NCBI GenBank assembly: GCA_003342815.1
Contig: PTEX01000473.1
Span: 1 to 64,000, forward strand
DNA length: 64,000 bases
Reading direction: 5' to 3'
Source: Eudromia elegans
Taxonomy: Eukaryota > Chordata > Aves > Tinamiformes > Tinamidae
Position numbers and translations under genes: made by a program. Below are positions 10,514-22,579 of the stretch, in pieces (the stretch's first letter is position 1; every line of letters starts with the position of its first letter). The notes beneath the pieces were generated by a model. It searched no databases and was not told the DNA's origin. It saw only the letters and a program-made list of their open reading frames with translations.

Positions 10514-10664
10514 CTGTGCAATGTGCGCTGCTTGCAATTCACTGTCCACGATGGAAGCAAACACATTTTCTTTCCCTTCACAGGCTGCCATGAGCTCAGG
10601 AAGACACTCGATCGGGCCCTGGTAACCTCCTGGCATGCTCTTCCTCCTTCCCTGGCTCCACTTC
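10514..10664 (-). CDS. ASCC3: ASCC3 exon: Sec63 unit, divergent linker
   Basis: One base plus 50 codons give fragment residues 381-431. The first third (KWSQGRRKSMPGGYQGPIEC) differs strongly from the human protein as I recall it and appears one residue longer. The rest (LPELMAACEGKENVFASIVD) is well conserved. The frame and both junctions are intact, so the gene is not broken here. This is likely a surface loop under weak constraint. The donor is CACAG|GTATGA. Confidence 0.95.
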
Positions 10665-11176
10665 CTGACATACACAGCAAGACATACCCAGTGAGAGAGC
10701 AAGAGCAAACATTTGTTTTCGGCTGTTTTGGTGGTAAAACTTGATATTGGTTTCTGTTATTAAATTCCTGTCACTTCTTTTTGAGTAGTGTTAATTTTTG
10801 CATCATCTCGGCACTTGCACAGCCTGACATTATCTATGATATTAACCCGGGTACCGGTGTATTTTTAATGTGAATTCAAATAAAGTTGTAATTAAAATAC
10901 AGAGTTGCATTTGTTAGAATTTGGAACCCTTCCAGTCATCTCTTGTTCACTCGTCTGGAATCACGGTTCTCAAAATACTCTGTGGGGTTAAGCAATCAAT
11001 GAAAATTGAAAACAGAAACAAGGCCTCCATTTGGGAAAGGATCGCTGTGAAAGAATGAGTTTTGCTTCTGGTACATTAATGAACATCCTTGGGCACAACA
11101 GTGACATTCAGTCAGGATCAGCAATCAGGGGTGTAATGAAATTGCAAACCTGCAAATGCGTAGAGGAGTTACATAC
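10665..11176 (-). other. ASCC3 intron, 512 bp
   Basis: This is a short intron with donor GTATGT and a weak acceptor (gtgtatgtcag) whose nearest pyrimidine-rich stretch is interrupted by purines. No repeat or other element was seen. Confidence 0.92.
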
Positions 11177-11328
11177 CTAAAAAGATAAAGGTGTTGCACT
11201 TCTATATGGGGCAAAGTGAGCAGGGAGGAATCGTGTATCCATCTGCCCTGAACCACCATCTGTATCAGACCAGTTATATTCAAAGCCGTCACCAGCCATC
11301 CGTGGTGGGCTGCGACATCCAGCATCGC
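11177..11328 (-). CDS. ASCC3: ASCC3 exon: Sec63 unit, helical region
   Basis: Fifty codons and two trailing bases give fragment residues 331-381. The peptide AMLDVAAHHGWLVTALNITG and the following LIQMVVQGRWIHDSSLLTLPHIE are characteristic of the helix-loop-helix part of the Sec63 unit in ASCC3. The acceptor is ttcattag|GCG and the donor is TTTAG|GTATGT. The split codon AG|G gives arginine where I recall lysine in human. Confidence 0.97.
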
Positions 11329-13970
11329 CTAATGAAAGAAGACATATATACGTATACATTAAAAAAAAAAGAGAGAGACTGAATGCAAGTATAATTGTAT
11401 ACCAGGGTCATGTAAATAAGTACATTTACTTCATGCTTAACATATTGAAATTCCTAGGCATACAACGTGAGAATTTCCTTTAACTCCTACTGATGCCAGC
11501 AGGCACCTTTTGAATTAATATTGGAGGAGACACCAAAACCTTGATCATCACCAACTCCTACCCTTGAACAGGTGAGTAACTTGAACTGTGTTTTTTGAGG
11601 TGGGAGCATATGGTTGGATCTTGCCCTTAAAAATAACCTCTCTCTTACAGAAATCCAACAGAGAACGAAAGAAATAAATATTTACTGTAAAGTTTACTGT
11701 AAAGGAAAAAGTTCCAATTATTTGCAGTGTTTCTCCAAAAAATCCTCAGTCTACTTAAGAGCGACAATATGTTTACAGGTGTTCTAAAATAAATGCTGAT
11801 GTCACTTAACAACAGCAGCTATTACCACTCATTTTGTTATAATCTAAGCTCTACAAACTCAAAAAGTCTTTTGAATGGGACTAGACAGAAAACTAAAATT
11901 TAGTATAATAGGCATTTTTGAGGTTTTGTTCAACACTGACAAACACCCAGCTGAAAATGTTGGAGAGACCACAAAATAGCTAATAGTCAGAGCTCAGGAA
12001 ATTTGCTGGGAGTGAATCAGATCAGTCAGAAATAAGTTGGATTTCACTCCTTGCACTGGAAACAGCTGTTCTTAGAACAAGGTAAGTTTGGCTGTCTCTC
12101 TTTTGGCATCTCTATTCTGATCTGAACAGTGTTCCCAAAGAAGCTAAAACACTCCCCCAAACCTTCCAACACCCTATTCAGTTACACATCCCACTTCAAA
12201 GCGTCAATGGTGACCCCAATGTCTACTCTTTGAGTTTGAGTTCCATCTCTACTTAGTGTGTTTTTTACAGATAATATAATAAAAAGTGTAATAGAAGTAT
12301 CACTAGCATAGAGAGGATTCGAATCTGCAAAAATTATAATTTGTGCATTGTGAATGTTCTGGTGACACAGAAAAAAATGTGTCCAGACTTTCAAAAGACT
12401 GTTCTTAAATTCAGTCTGAAAGAGAATTGTAAGAATTTTCCGAAAGAGAAAGAATCAAACAGGTACCTTGGTTTTAACATACTTGTGTATAGTAGCAAAT
12501 AGTATTTATTTGAATAAGCAGGATATTTTTCATTCTGTCTACAGTACATTAAAACAATTATTATGATTTATTGGGGCATTTCAGCTGGTGAAGAAAATTA
12601 TGCTACAGCATGTTAATTCTCCTGCTAATTTTCTTCTTTAACGCTATCATAATCACAATGAAGTGAGGGTCTTCACATTAGCATGTTCTAATTCAGCAAA
12701 AGGTTCATATTTAAAAGGGGTTTACAGGGAGGAAATTTTGGTTTTCATTAAAATTTTTGATTTTTTTTTTTTAAGAAAGCAAAAAGACAGTCTGATATTG
12801 TGAAGTTTCCACATTTCTTTAAATACCATATTTGCTTCTTGATACTGGGAGACCTGTAGTTCAGTTTTAGGCTTAAGCTTCTTCAGTTTCTGCCCCAAGA
12901 CAAATAATAAACACTTTTTGCTACTTCACTAGATAGCATATATATGCAATAATTTTAATTTATTTTCCAGCCACTAATCTAATGCTGAGAAGCTATGTAA
13001 GTCCTTAAATTTAATCAAATGTTTTACAGACAAACAAAAGGCAGCATTTACTTAAGGCAAACTAAACAGTGAAATCTTCTTTAAACAAAGGATTTGTTTA
13101 CACATGCTGAGCTATTTCAATTAAATTACACTGATTCTGGAGAAATGCTGAGTTTAAAGACACAAGTTAGTTTCAGTCGTGGTCAGTCACACAATTTATT
13201 TTAGGAGTTTACAATGCAATTTCAACAGGTTGTATTCCTGATCAGGTGATAAGATGGTGACACTTAGAAAAATATTTAAAATGTTACCCTGAATTACACA
13301 AATGTTGTCTCATTTCTCATGAAATGTAAATAAAGTGCCTTTCAGCTAATACAATTCCAAATCTAACATTTAACTCTGCTGTCTTTTTCGAGGAACAACC
13401 CTAACACTCTTAAACACACTAAGGACATCTCTAGTTACCCTAGAAAGAGCACATCACAGCACAACATTAATAGCTTTTTTACTGGTACAACTATTGTTAA
13501 CCCAATAGAAAACAAGATTATGTTAGAAATCATATTTGAAAAGCACAAGCAATAGATCCATGTGTTGGTTCATATGAGTTTTAATCAGATAAAGGATTTA
13601 TCCTGTGGGATTTACCACAGGGAAGTCTGTCCCTTATTCTTACAGTGTGAGGCACCTTCCCAATTTTCATACCCTATGGATGTTGGTACCCATGATACAA
13701 TCAGTATCTCTCTGAGCATGCTGCTCAGACAAGTATGTACTGCTTTTCTCTCCACTGATATCTAAGTCTTATTCTTTGCTTTCTGCTATTCTGACATAGC
13801 CTGAAACATGATTTTCCTCAATCAAGAAACCGTTGTAACTAATAGACATTAATAACATTGTGTGCAAAGTTATCTTGTCTCTTCTAAAAAGCAGTAAAAA
13901 GAAGGTAGTAAGTCGTAAGTTTCTAGTATGCCTAAGTGGTGGCATGTCCATAACCCACCTTTGAGGATAC

Positions 13971-13986
13971 GTGTGTGTGTGTGTGT
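13971..13986. repeat. (GT)8 microsatellite
   Basis: Eight GT units inside a large ASCC3 intron. Confidence 0.95.
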
Positions 13987-16900
13987 CTGCATTTTTTAAA
14001 TTTCTCCCATTTTAACAGAAGGTTGGAAAAGCAGAAAAGGAAGAGAGATATAAGAGAGAGGTAAGTCTAAAATAAGCCATACACCCAAATTAACTTGAGG
14101 ATCCTTTCACACAGAAAGTCTCATAGAAATTGATGGAGGCATACAGACAGACGTCCCGTAGGGAGCAGGGAAAGCCTCTGTGTGGGAGACTCTCTGCTCC
14201 ACATTGTTATAATGAATCCACATGGCAAATCCTCTTTTCCTCCTTGTTTTCTGCTTCTTCACCCATAGAATTTATTCACAGCATCTCTATCTGGATGTGA
14301 AATCCAAGACAGAGACATTGTGAAGACATCAGCACAATGGCAACGTTGCCTTGTTTCGGCTGCTCCCTTGGAAACCCGCACACTTTTCATTAGGAGCTAA
14401 GAGTAAAGCACACGGATGCTTGATACTCAGATCCTGAAATTTCTCTAAATACTTGGGGCAACAAATTTGGTCATTCCAGCTTCTCCAAATTAGCAACACA
14501 AAATATAGCAACAAAAAAAAAGGTAAAATAATAATTATTTTATATTTTTTTTATCTGATAAATAATGTTTATTCAGTTTCATGACACTTTCCTGTATGGT
14601 TCATTAAAATTCCAATTTTATTTTTCTTAATAAGGTTGCCTTTTCTGTTTGGTTTGTCTTTTTTAGCCACCAGTTTTATAGATATTTGCTGTTTCATAAC
14701 TTTAACTCTTTTTCTGGCAAACCTGTAATCTCTAAGTAGCTGGTATGATTGGAACAAGCAGCTGGCCATAAACCATAGCAGGACTAAGGGGAAGGTGCCA
14801 ATGACGCTCATCACGGGGTCCTGGGCAACGACACGGTGTAGGTATCAAGCATGGGCAGACCTGAATGATCCAAATTGAATGTCAAAACATCTGGATTGAG
14901 ATCTCTCTTTTGCTATTTCTTATGCTATCCCAGGAGTTCATCTGTACAAAACCCTCAGCATCTATTACTGAGCCTTCATCAAAATATTTTCAAGAGCAGT
15001 GGGTGGCTACTGATAAGTACTAATCTCTTTAAACTTATCAGAAAATTACCTTTCTGGTGTAACACAACCTGAAATTTTCCACCAGTCTGTCTGTTTTTAG
15101 TGAAAAATAAACAGCGTGTAATTTGAATGTTGCTATATATTTGGCTGTGTTGAGGGAAAGTGAAGATGGAGGCAGGATGTGGGAAATACGAGCGTGGAAC
15201 ATGGAAGAAAAGTCCTAGCAAAACACTGCCCGTCTCTGCTGTTTTTAATCACTCTGAATATGTCTCCAAAATAACACATACCAAACTGTTATATAGTGAA
15301 ACCCCTCCTCAGCCCCATTTAGGAGATTTATTCAGCAACAAAAATATCTGGACTGCAAAATCCTTCAAGTTGGAAATATTTTGGAGCATTTTAACACTGC
15401 TTTTGGTAATACCTTGACATTCTTTACTTGAAAGAAGGATATTCTAGATCACTCATGTATAAGTGGGTAGGCTGCAGAGGAAATGAAACTGTACAATTCG
15501 TGTGCAGTTCTGATGCACTCAAATGACTTAAATAGCTTCTCCCTTCAAGGAGGGTATCAAAATGTTCAAATGAAACAACTTGCATTTTGTGAACACAGGC
15601 TGCATCCTGTTTGGAGGAATTTCTTATTCTGTCTAAAGTTACCTTATAATGCAATTCTGAACACACTGAACACTACTTAGTAAGAGTCGGTGCCAATATC
15701 GTGTCCAAGTTATATTTAAGGAAAATGACAGGCAATGAAGCTAAACTAGTATATTCTTGGGACACAGAGGCTAGCTAAGGAAAGTAAGGTAATGTAAGGA
15801 GTGCTACTGTGGCTGAGAATTAGCTCTGTCATTACTCAGCCAGGAGCAAGCTGCCTACAGAGATGCCATTGGCAGTAATTACTTGGTGGCTGGAGGTTCA
15901 GAAGGGCTCAGAGTGGGCTACATGGCTCAGATTTCTTTGCCTTTTAAAGGAGCATTTCAGTACCAGAGCTTGACAGACTATGGCACTTTGCCGAGCTCCT
16001 CTGTCCTGGATACTGAAGATTTGTACCCTAATGTGCACAGCTCTCTATGTAGCACCAGTTCCAGCTTGGACTGGAAAGCTTATATAATAAGAAGTAAGTA
16101 AAATAAATCCAACACATTCTGAGCCAGACAATTATAACTCTTGCTCTGCAGTCATGTTTTGAGGAAGGAAACTGATATTTAAAAGGGAAAAAAATATCAG
16201 ATGAAAATACTTCCATCGTTTGGCTATTGCAAAGTTAAGACTGGTTGTCTTTTATACCTATTTGTCTATGCCAACATATTGTTTGTATAATATTTCAATA
16301 TCAGCTAATGAAAACATCCCCATCCTTACTCTTACCCACATCCTAATGCAAGTTCTGTTGTCCAGGACTAGGCTACAGTGACATGTATGAGTTCAGATTC
16401 ACAGATCTATCAACATTTTTCCACTGTGACTAGTTACAGCTGTTTAGGGCTACATCAAGGTTTACATGACATGCATTTATAAATAATATGCAAAAATGTT
16501 TCCATTTTACCAATTTTCTTGAAAACTATTAATGCAGAATAATGATAAATCTTTTTTGCACATGCTCCAAACCTAGGAGACATGCCAACATGTAATATTA
16601 TATTATGAGCCACATGTGACTTGAGATCATACTAATATGAGGAAAATATTTTTCCAGATGTTAAAGCATGCCATGTACCATAAGTTTCACGTTTTTATGT
16701 AAATCATGACTACAACGCTTCAATTATATACTCCAGAAACAACAACTGAAGACTCTAAAGGTTGCAATTTATTTGAAGGGGTCTTAGAGAGGGTCTCGGG
16801 GTCTCCTTTTGCATGATATATATTCATAGAACAGGTTATACACACAACCTTGGCACTTCAGACAGCTAGGTCAAGATTACTTTTTAGAATTTTCTTTTCA

Positions 16901-17779
16901 AGGGGGAGGGAGGACTTTCTTCAAATGAATCAGAGTCACACAGCTGTATAGTTTGACCTGACAGAAGGAAAAAACTCTTGTACTTTATGGGAGATACTAT
17001 CAGAGTGACTAAAATGCAACAATCCTCTTTGTGGCATAAGGCAGGGGACACTCCTTCTGCACCATCCTCTGCACCCCTCTCCCTTGCCCTCTCTAGCAGC
17101 ACTTCTGGTCCCCACTTCCCCGTGCTTTGCTGCTCACCAACGGGCACGACGCCCGCCTTCCCCCACCACCGCAGAGGCCTCCAGGCGAACGCGAGTGCCG
17201 AGCTCACAGCCGCCCTGCGCGGCTCCATCCTCCCACCGCCGCAGTGACACCACTAGTGTGACCACAACCAGGGAAAGGACAAAGCACTTAGGGCCTACGT
17301 TTACTGGAGCGCAACCCTTGGGTTCTTACGGATCTTTTTAATAGTATTACAGAGAGAAAAGCAGCCATGAAAGATGATATTAGCAACGTCAACATGACAG
17401 GACCTAACTCAACATGCTCAGAACTTGCTGAGTCCCCATATCCAGTTTATTTTCAAATTGTTGGTAGTTTATAAACTATTTATTCCCTATCACGCTAATG
17501 AACTATAGATTTTTTTTGAGAAGATTCTCCTGGCAACAAATCACATCTTCTTAACTGGGTCTTAAGGATGGCAGTTCTTCTGGATTCAAATCTTACACAG
17601 ATCTACCAAGCCCAGCAAAAATATACAGCTAAATCTGCCCTTTTTTAAAGGGTGAAGTCAGTTTTGAAGGAGTAATATAGTATTTTGTCAATAATTAAAT
17701 TTTTGAGTGCATTCACAAGAATCCTTTTCAACAGCAACAGTTATTCTCAGTAACTTTCTCCTGAACTTTTAGCCTCACA

Positions 17780-18075
17780 AGGTTAGCATTCAGGAAGCTC
17801 AGCTGCTGTCTAACAAACTTAATTAATCAAAAAGTCATTTCCGAGCTGTAACTATGAGTAAAAGTGCTTCAAGTGTGCTAGCAAGCCTACAAGTTAATCA
17901 AAATGCTAATGCAGTACAAATTAAAGTTGTGATTAACATTTCACAGTAGCTGCTTAAGTGAATTGATCACACAAATGGGTTAAGCATTACTCATTTCCTC
18001 CAGCCCCAACTGGGAAAGGTTTGTCATAGGTGGGGGAGGGCTTATATATAAGCATCACCAAGCCATCATTAAACT
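17780..18075. promoter_or_regulatory. repeat-free candidate regulatory stretch with palindromic TATA element
   Basis: Contains TTAATTAA (17819-17826), several homeodomain-type AATTAA and GATTAA cores, a G-rich box (18031-18040) and a perfect 14-base palindrome gcttatatataagc (18040-18053). The G box next to a TATA element resembles a core promoter, but no transcript or open frame supports this. Confidence 0.3.
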
Positions 18076-20501
18076 GTCACCAAGACGCATCCACACAGCA
18101 GTTTAGAAATTATCCCAAGCCAAAACTCCAACAAAAAGCTGCAAAACAAAAGCCGTGGCAAGCGATTCTGCACCAGCCTTTCTGACATCCAGGTATTTTC
18201 AGGGCAGAGGTCCACAGTGTTGTTTATTATTTATAAGTGAGCATCACTGGCCAGCATGAGTGCTGGGAGCAGCTTTTTAACCAATCTATGATTTCCACCC
18301 TCCTGATGTGGAAGAGCAGCAATCCAAACCCGAGAGCGGCCCACAGAGATGCCCAAGGAGAACCATGCTGCTCGCCCTGCACTGCTACCCCTACATGCGG
18401 CACCTGAGGGGACACGGCCCCCACTCTCAGTGCCACATGCTGGAACTGACCTGCATTTCTTCCTCTGACTTGGTAAATCTCCCTGTTTCTTTAAAGATGT
18501 AACGGCACCTACTAAAATACAGTGGTTGCGTCTTTCCCTGCGCACTTCTGAACAGGTCTTACCCATACAAGTTTAGCACAGGCTGTTTGTGCAACTCCAT
18601 TTTCCAGCAAGTAATTCACACAATACCTGCAATAACAAATCACTGTGCATGGACACAATAACACACTTAGGATCCTTGGCAACTTCCCCATTTTCTCATA
18701 GGTAAGAAAACAACTAATCTCAGGAATAAGGTTCCAAACGCAAATATTTGTGGTGGCAGTTACGAAGGGAGGAGGTTTAAGGAAAGTTAGGGAATTTCAA
18801 AGCTGGGGAGCTTCCCCTCCCTGTATGTGTGGAGCTGCAGCTGCAGCATCACTGCGATTGGCAACTGTGTTGATACTGCAGGGAAGCGGCTTCCGCCGGA
18901 GGAGCAGCACGTTCAGCTCCCGCTGCCATCAGAGCAGCCTGCAATTTAGCGGAGGAGCTTTTCACGCACAAGTTAGTTCTTAAAGGACTGCTGAATTGGG
19001 CAGAATATTTGTGCAATATTTGAAGACGAAAAATATATGATCAGAACTATAGCAAAAGTTGTAATTTAAATGATTATAAATAACTTATTTAAGCTATTTC
19101 CCAATGTGCTGCTATGCACATCACTGTCCAGTCAAGGAAATGCAGTGCTTTATCCAAACCGCTTTTCATTTCATACCAAAGTTAGATTCTCCAGAGGGAT
19201 AACAAGATCAGGGAAGCCAGGGCATTACAGTGACAGAATTAGCAGCTCCTCATTTCAAGCATGTGCACATTTCCCTTGCAAAGGATGCTTTATTCCGCCG
19301 TACAGACCCTGACTTCCTGCCCATCTTCTCACAATGCACAGGTACCCTACTGAGATGTATTTAACACATCCATAGGTAAACACTCCTCAAAGGTTAAGGC
19401 TGAGATCCATGGCAGCTCTGCTCCTGGCAATATTAAAATATTTTATCAACGATTATCCTACAAGTGGAGGCTTGTGGCCAATCCCAATGCAAAGTCCGCG
19501 ACTGTCACATTATCTCACAGAAGACACTGCCCTGCTGAATTGGAGACCGACGGTATTACTACCTCAATTATCCATTTCAATTAATGCAAATATAGGGGAT
19601 AGTCTCAGAACAGCAGAGTAAGAGCTGATCGCTGAACACACAGTCACAAAATATAAGGCTTGACAAAGGAGGCAAAAAAGAGATTAGATTTAGTCCATTT
19701 CACATATACCCCACTCAGGGAGAGGAGGAAGATGGGCTATTGTCTTTGCAATAATAACTTTATTCTGTAAAAAGACAAATAATTTCAATAGAATTTTTCT
19801 TCTACTTTGACGGTCTCCTGCAAGAAGTGCAGAAGTGTTTGAAACAGCAAATGCAGAGAAATGCAGGAGCAAAAAACTCACCAACACCTCTGCCTTTCCC
19901 CATAAAACAGAATGCAGAGTGCCAGGGCTTAGAGAGAGTACACAGAGCCTAAGGCAACAGTAGTAAAGGTACTAGTGGCATCCCCAGTGAAGGGAAACGG
20001 TGTCATTCACATGAACCACCAGCAAAAATAACCCTTGTGTGCGCCATAGTTTGAAGGTCAGCTCTACAACCTTAACAGGTAAAGTACCTTGCAAATAAGC
20101 AAACTTTGGACCAACACTCACACACAGAGAGGAACAGTTCTGCTCCCCTGCTGAATTTCACTTCTGGAAGGCCTGTGCTCATGCAGCATCACCCATCGCG
20201 CACCTCTATCAGCGGAGCCTTCCACGGTCCAGCTCCTCTTCCCACAACTAACATCTTCTTTTATTTTTCCACCTCTGCTGACGCAGAGTTCAGCAGCAGG
20301 TCAGCGCTAAGGAAAAAAGGTAACAGGCAGCACTGAAAGGGTAACCCTGCCCACTGCTTAGATTGGAGGAACTTTAACCTCCGCTGGGAAAGCGTGACTA
20401 ATAGGATGGAACAAATATTCCCCCAAGAGACGTAAACCATGCGCCAACTTCAAAATACAGAAATGCCGGCGTGTTTTTCTTTTTCTCTAAAAAGAGGGAC
20501 T

Positions 20502-20524
20502 TCTTTCTTTCTTTCTTTCTTTTT
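20502..20524. repeat. (TTTC)n microsatellite
   Basis: About 5.5 TTTC units in a T-rich surrounding. Confidence 0.95.
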
Positions 20525-22354
20525 ATGTTTAAGATGACTGTATAAACAATACCGTTCAGCAGTTAGCAAATGGTACCAGTGCCAAAGCACTGTAGAGAAT
20601 GATAATTCTTCTGAACTTGATTTTTGTCAAACATTTAGAGTTGGGATTTTTCTGACAGTAACTAGATTAAAAAAATAGTAGTGTAGTGGAATAAATATTG
20701 AGCAAAATAATTATTGGAAAAAAACCCTTAATTTGTAGGATTTTTTTGAATAAGTACTTAACTCCCACTCCACTGAAATGCTGGCTCCGTGGACACTTAG
20801 ATGAACTTGAACTAGTGATTTATTTGAAATCAAAGTCAATTTTCTTATGTGATCAAATGACATGGTTCTCTGGTAATAATTAAAGTAAAATAATAACAAT
20901 AAAAACTGCATATATTCACAATTTCAGCACCTTCATTTTATTGATTTGAAAAATAGGGAGCAGAATTGCATTTAAGCACTGCTGGTTGCCATGTTTCACA
21001 AAACAGCAGTAAAACCTGTGCAAAACGATTTGCTTGCTATTTTCCTTTCCTCAATTTTAGTTGAACAAGTTGGCTTGTTCAAAATTAGCATTATTAGCTG
21101 GAGATTTTCAGTTATGTAAGGTTCAGGTCTGCCCAGATGCTGAGACACTGAATTCCCAATGACATTTCTTCTATTCTGAGCATGTTACTACCAATTAATA
21201 TCTGATTTCTGTGCCAGATAGGTTTTACAAAATGATAGGCTTGACGCAGACTGACGTGGGTAGAATGATGTTTGTAGCACCCATGCTACCACACTCCCAA
21301 CAGCTTCAAACTGTTGATCGGAAAAGATCAGGTTTTGATAGACAACCTCCATGCAAAAGGTACTTCGAACAATGACGGTATTCAAATTTAACAAGCAAAA
21401 CTAGCACGAGGAAAGAATCTCTGTCCCTCTTTCCACATCTGGAGCAGACGAAGACGAAGACTGCTCTGTCAAAGGCTGCCTGATCTTTGAGAGCCTCGCA
21501 GGAGCCCTTGCCCCGTTGTGCTCCTGCTCCTCCCTGGCCAGCGCAGGAGGTGCTGGGCTCTGTGTGGGCCAGGGCTCGCGCTCCTTCCCGCTGGAGCCGT
21601 AATTGCACCGTTCAGACGCTGCCGCACTCTATTCCAAGCCGAAATTGCTGCTATAAAATCCTTTGGAGGCACGCAGCGATGCATGTGATTGCTTGTTACT
21701 GGTGCTCTCCATGGTCAGTTTAGTTTCTGTGGGTTGTGATTTCTGTACAACTGCAAAAGTCACAAGCCTCCAGATTGTATTTAAAATCTATGTGCAAAAG
21801 TACACTCTTCGACTCTGTGATAACTGGGAAATAAAAGGTATCTTTTCACTTGAGATATGTCTTTTCACTCAAGACAGAGAAAAATCCAACATCTTATCCC
21901 AAATTATGTTTCAAAATGTTTTGTGTTTGTCACTGACTAGACCACTTTTCAATCCTATAAAAATAAAGATACTCTCAGGAGAGAGGTTCTTGGGCCGTCA
22001 GCATGACAATTTCTGGGAACAACCCTATGCAGGAATGAATTAGGCATGAAACATTCATGATACAGCAACACAAGGTTGCTGTACACGAAAGAAGAGGTGA
22101 GCTTGACAGTAGCAGATGCCTCTAGTCACCACTAAGATCTTTTACCACTCGCTTGTTTACCTTCAGTTTTGTAAAGGGAGCAGCTTTGTGGGCTTCTATT
22201 TTCCTCCCTAGGCATTGTACTGTACTGAGTGGCACTGATCCTTCACGAGATGTTGCAATAAATCTTCAGATTTTTTTCTATATCCAAAATATTACAGCCA
22301 CTAAAACTACACAGCAAAACAACAGAGGTTAAAAAGTGGAACACGTAACTGTAC

Positions 22355-22579
22355 CTGACATATTCTAATTGCTTGGTCCAACACTGTCTTGGTGTCAGTG
22401 GCATAATCCGGACAAGGCAGCATGGCATGACTGAAGTGGGCTTGCAGCAACAGATGCGTTTTTGTGTGCGAACTATCAAAGGAATGAGGATTGACTTCAA
22501 TTGGAAGATGCTTTGCCAGGTCACTGTTCATCTGATCTTCATTGTGTCTCACAGGCAGATCTGTGTACTCTTCAGCGTC
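22355..22579 (-). CDS. ASCC3: ASCC3 exon: Sec63 unit, helical bundle
   Basis: This is the largest exon here, with 75 codons in phase 0 encoding fragment residues 256-330. It starts DAEEYTDLPVRHNEDQMN and ends TVLDQAIRICQ. It includes the highly conserved DLPVRHNED and LLLQAHFSHAMLP segments of the Sec63 helical domain. The acceptor is an unusual ttttttttaag|GAC (AAG after nine T), and the donor is CAG|GTACAG. The poly-T run preceding the acceptor should make it functional. Confidence 0.97.

Larger units (their letters stand above)
11329..22354 (-). other. ASCC3 intron, 11 kb
   Basis: AT-rich sequence. It contains a GT repeat (13971-13986), a TTTC repeat (20502-20524), a small CpG cluster at about 17100-17250 and a repeat-free candidate regulatory stretch at about 17780-18075. 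A moderately GC-rich patch lies at 21480-21620. No second gene or intact repeat was recognised. Confidence 0.85.

Noticed and set aside
16884..17247. Open frames on both strands around a small CpG cluster
   Set aside because: Composition explains the lack of stops and no known protein is recognised.
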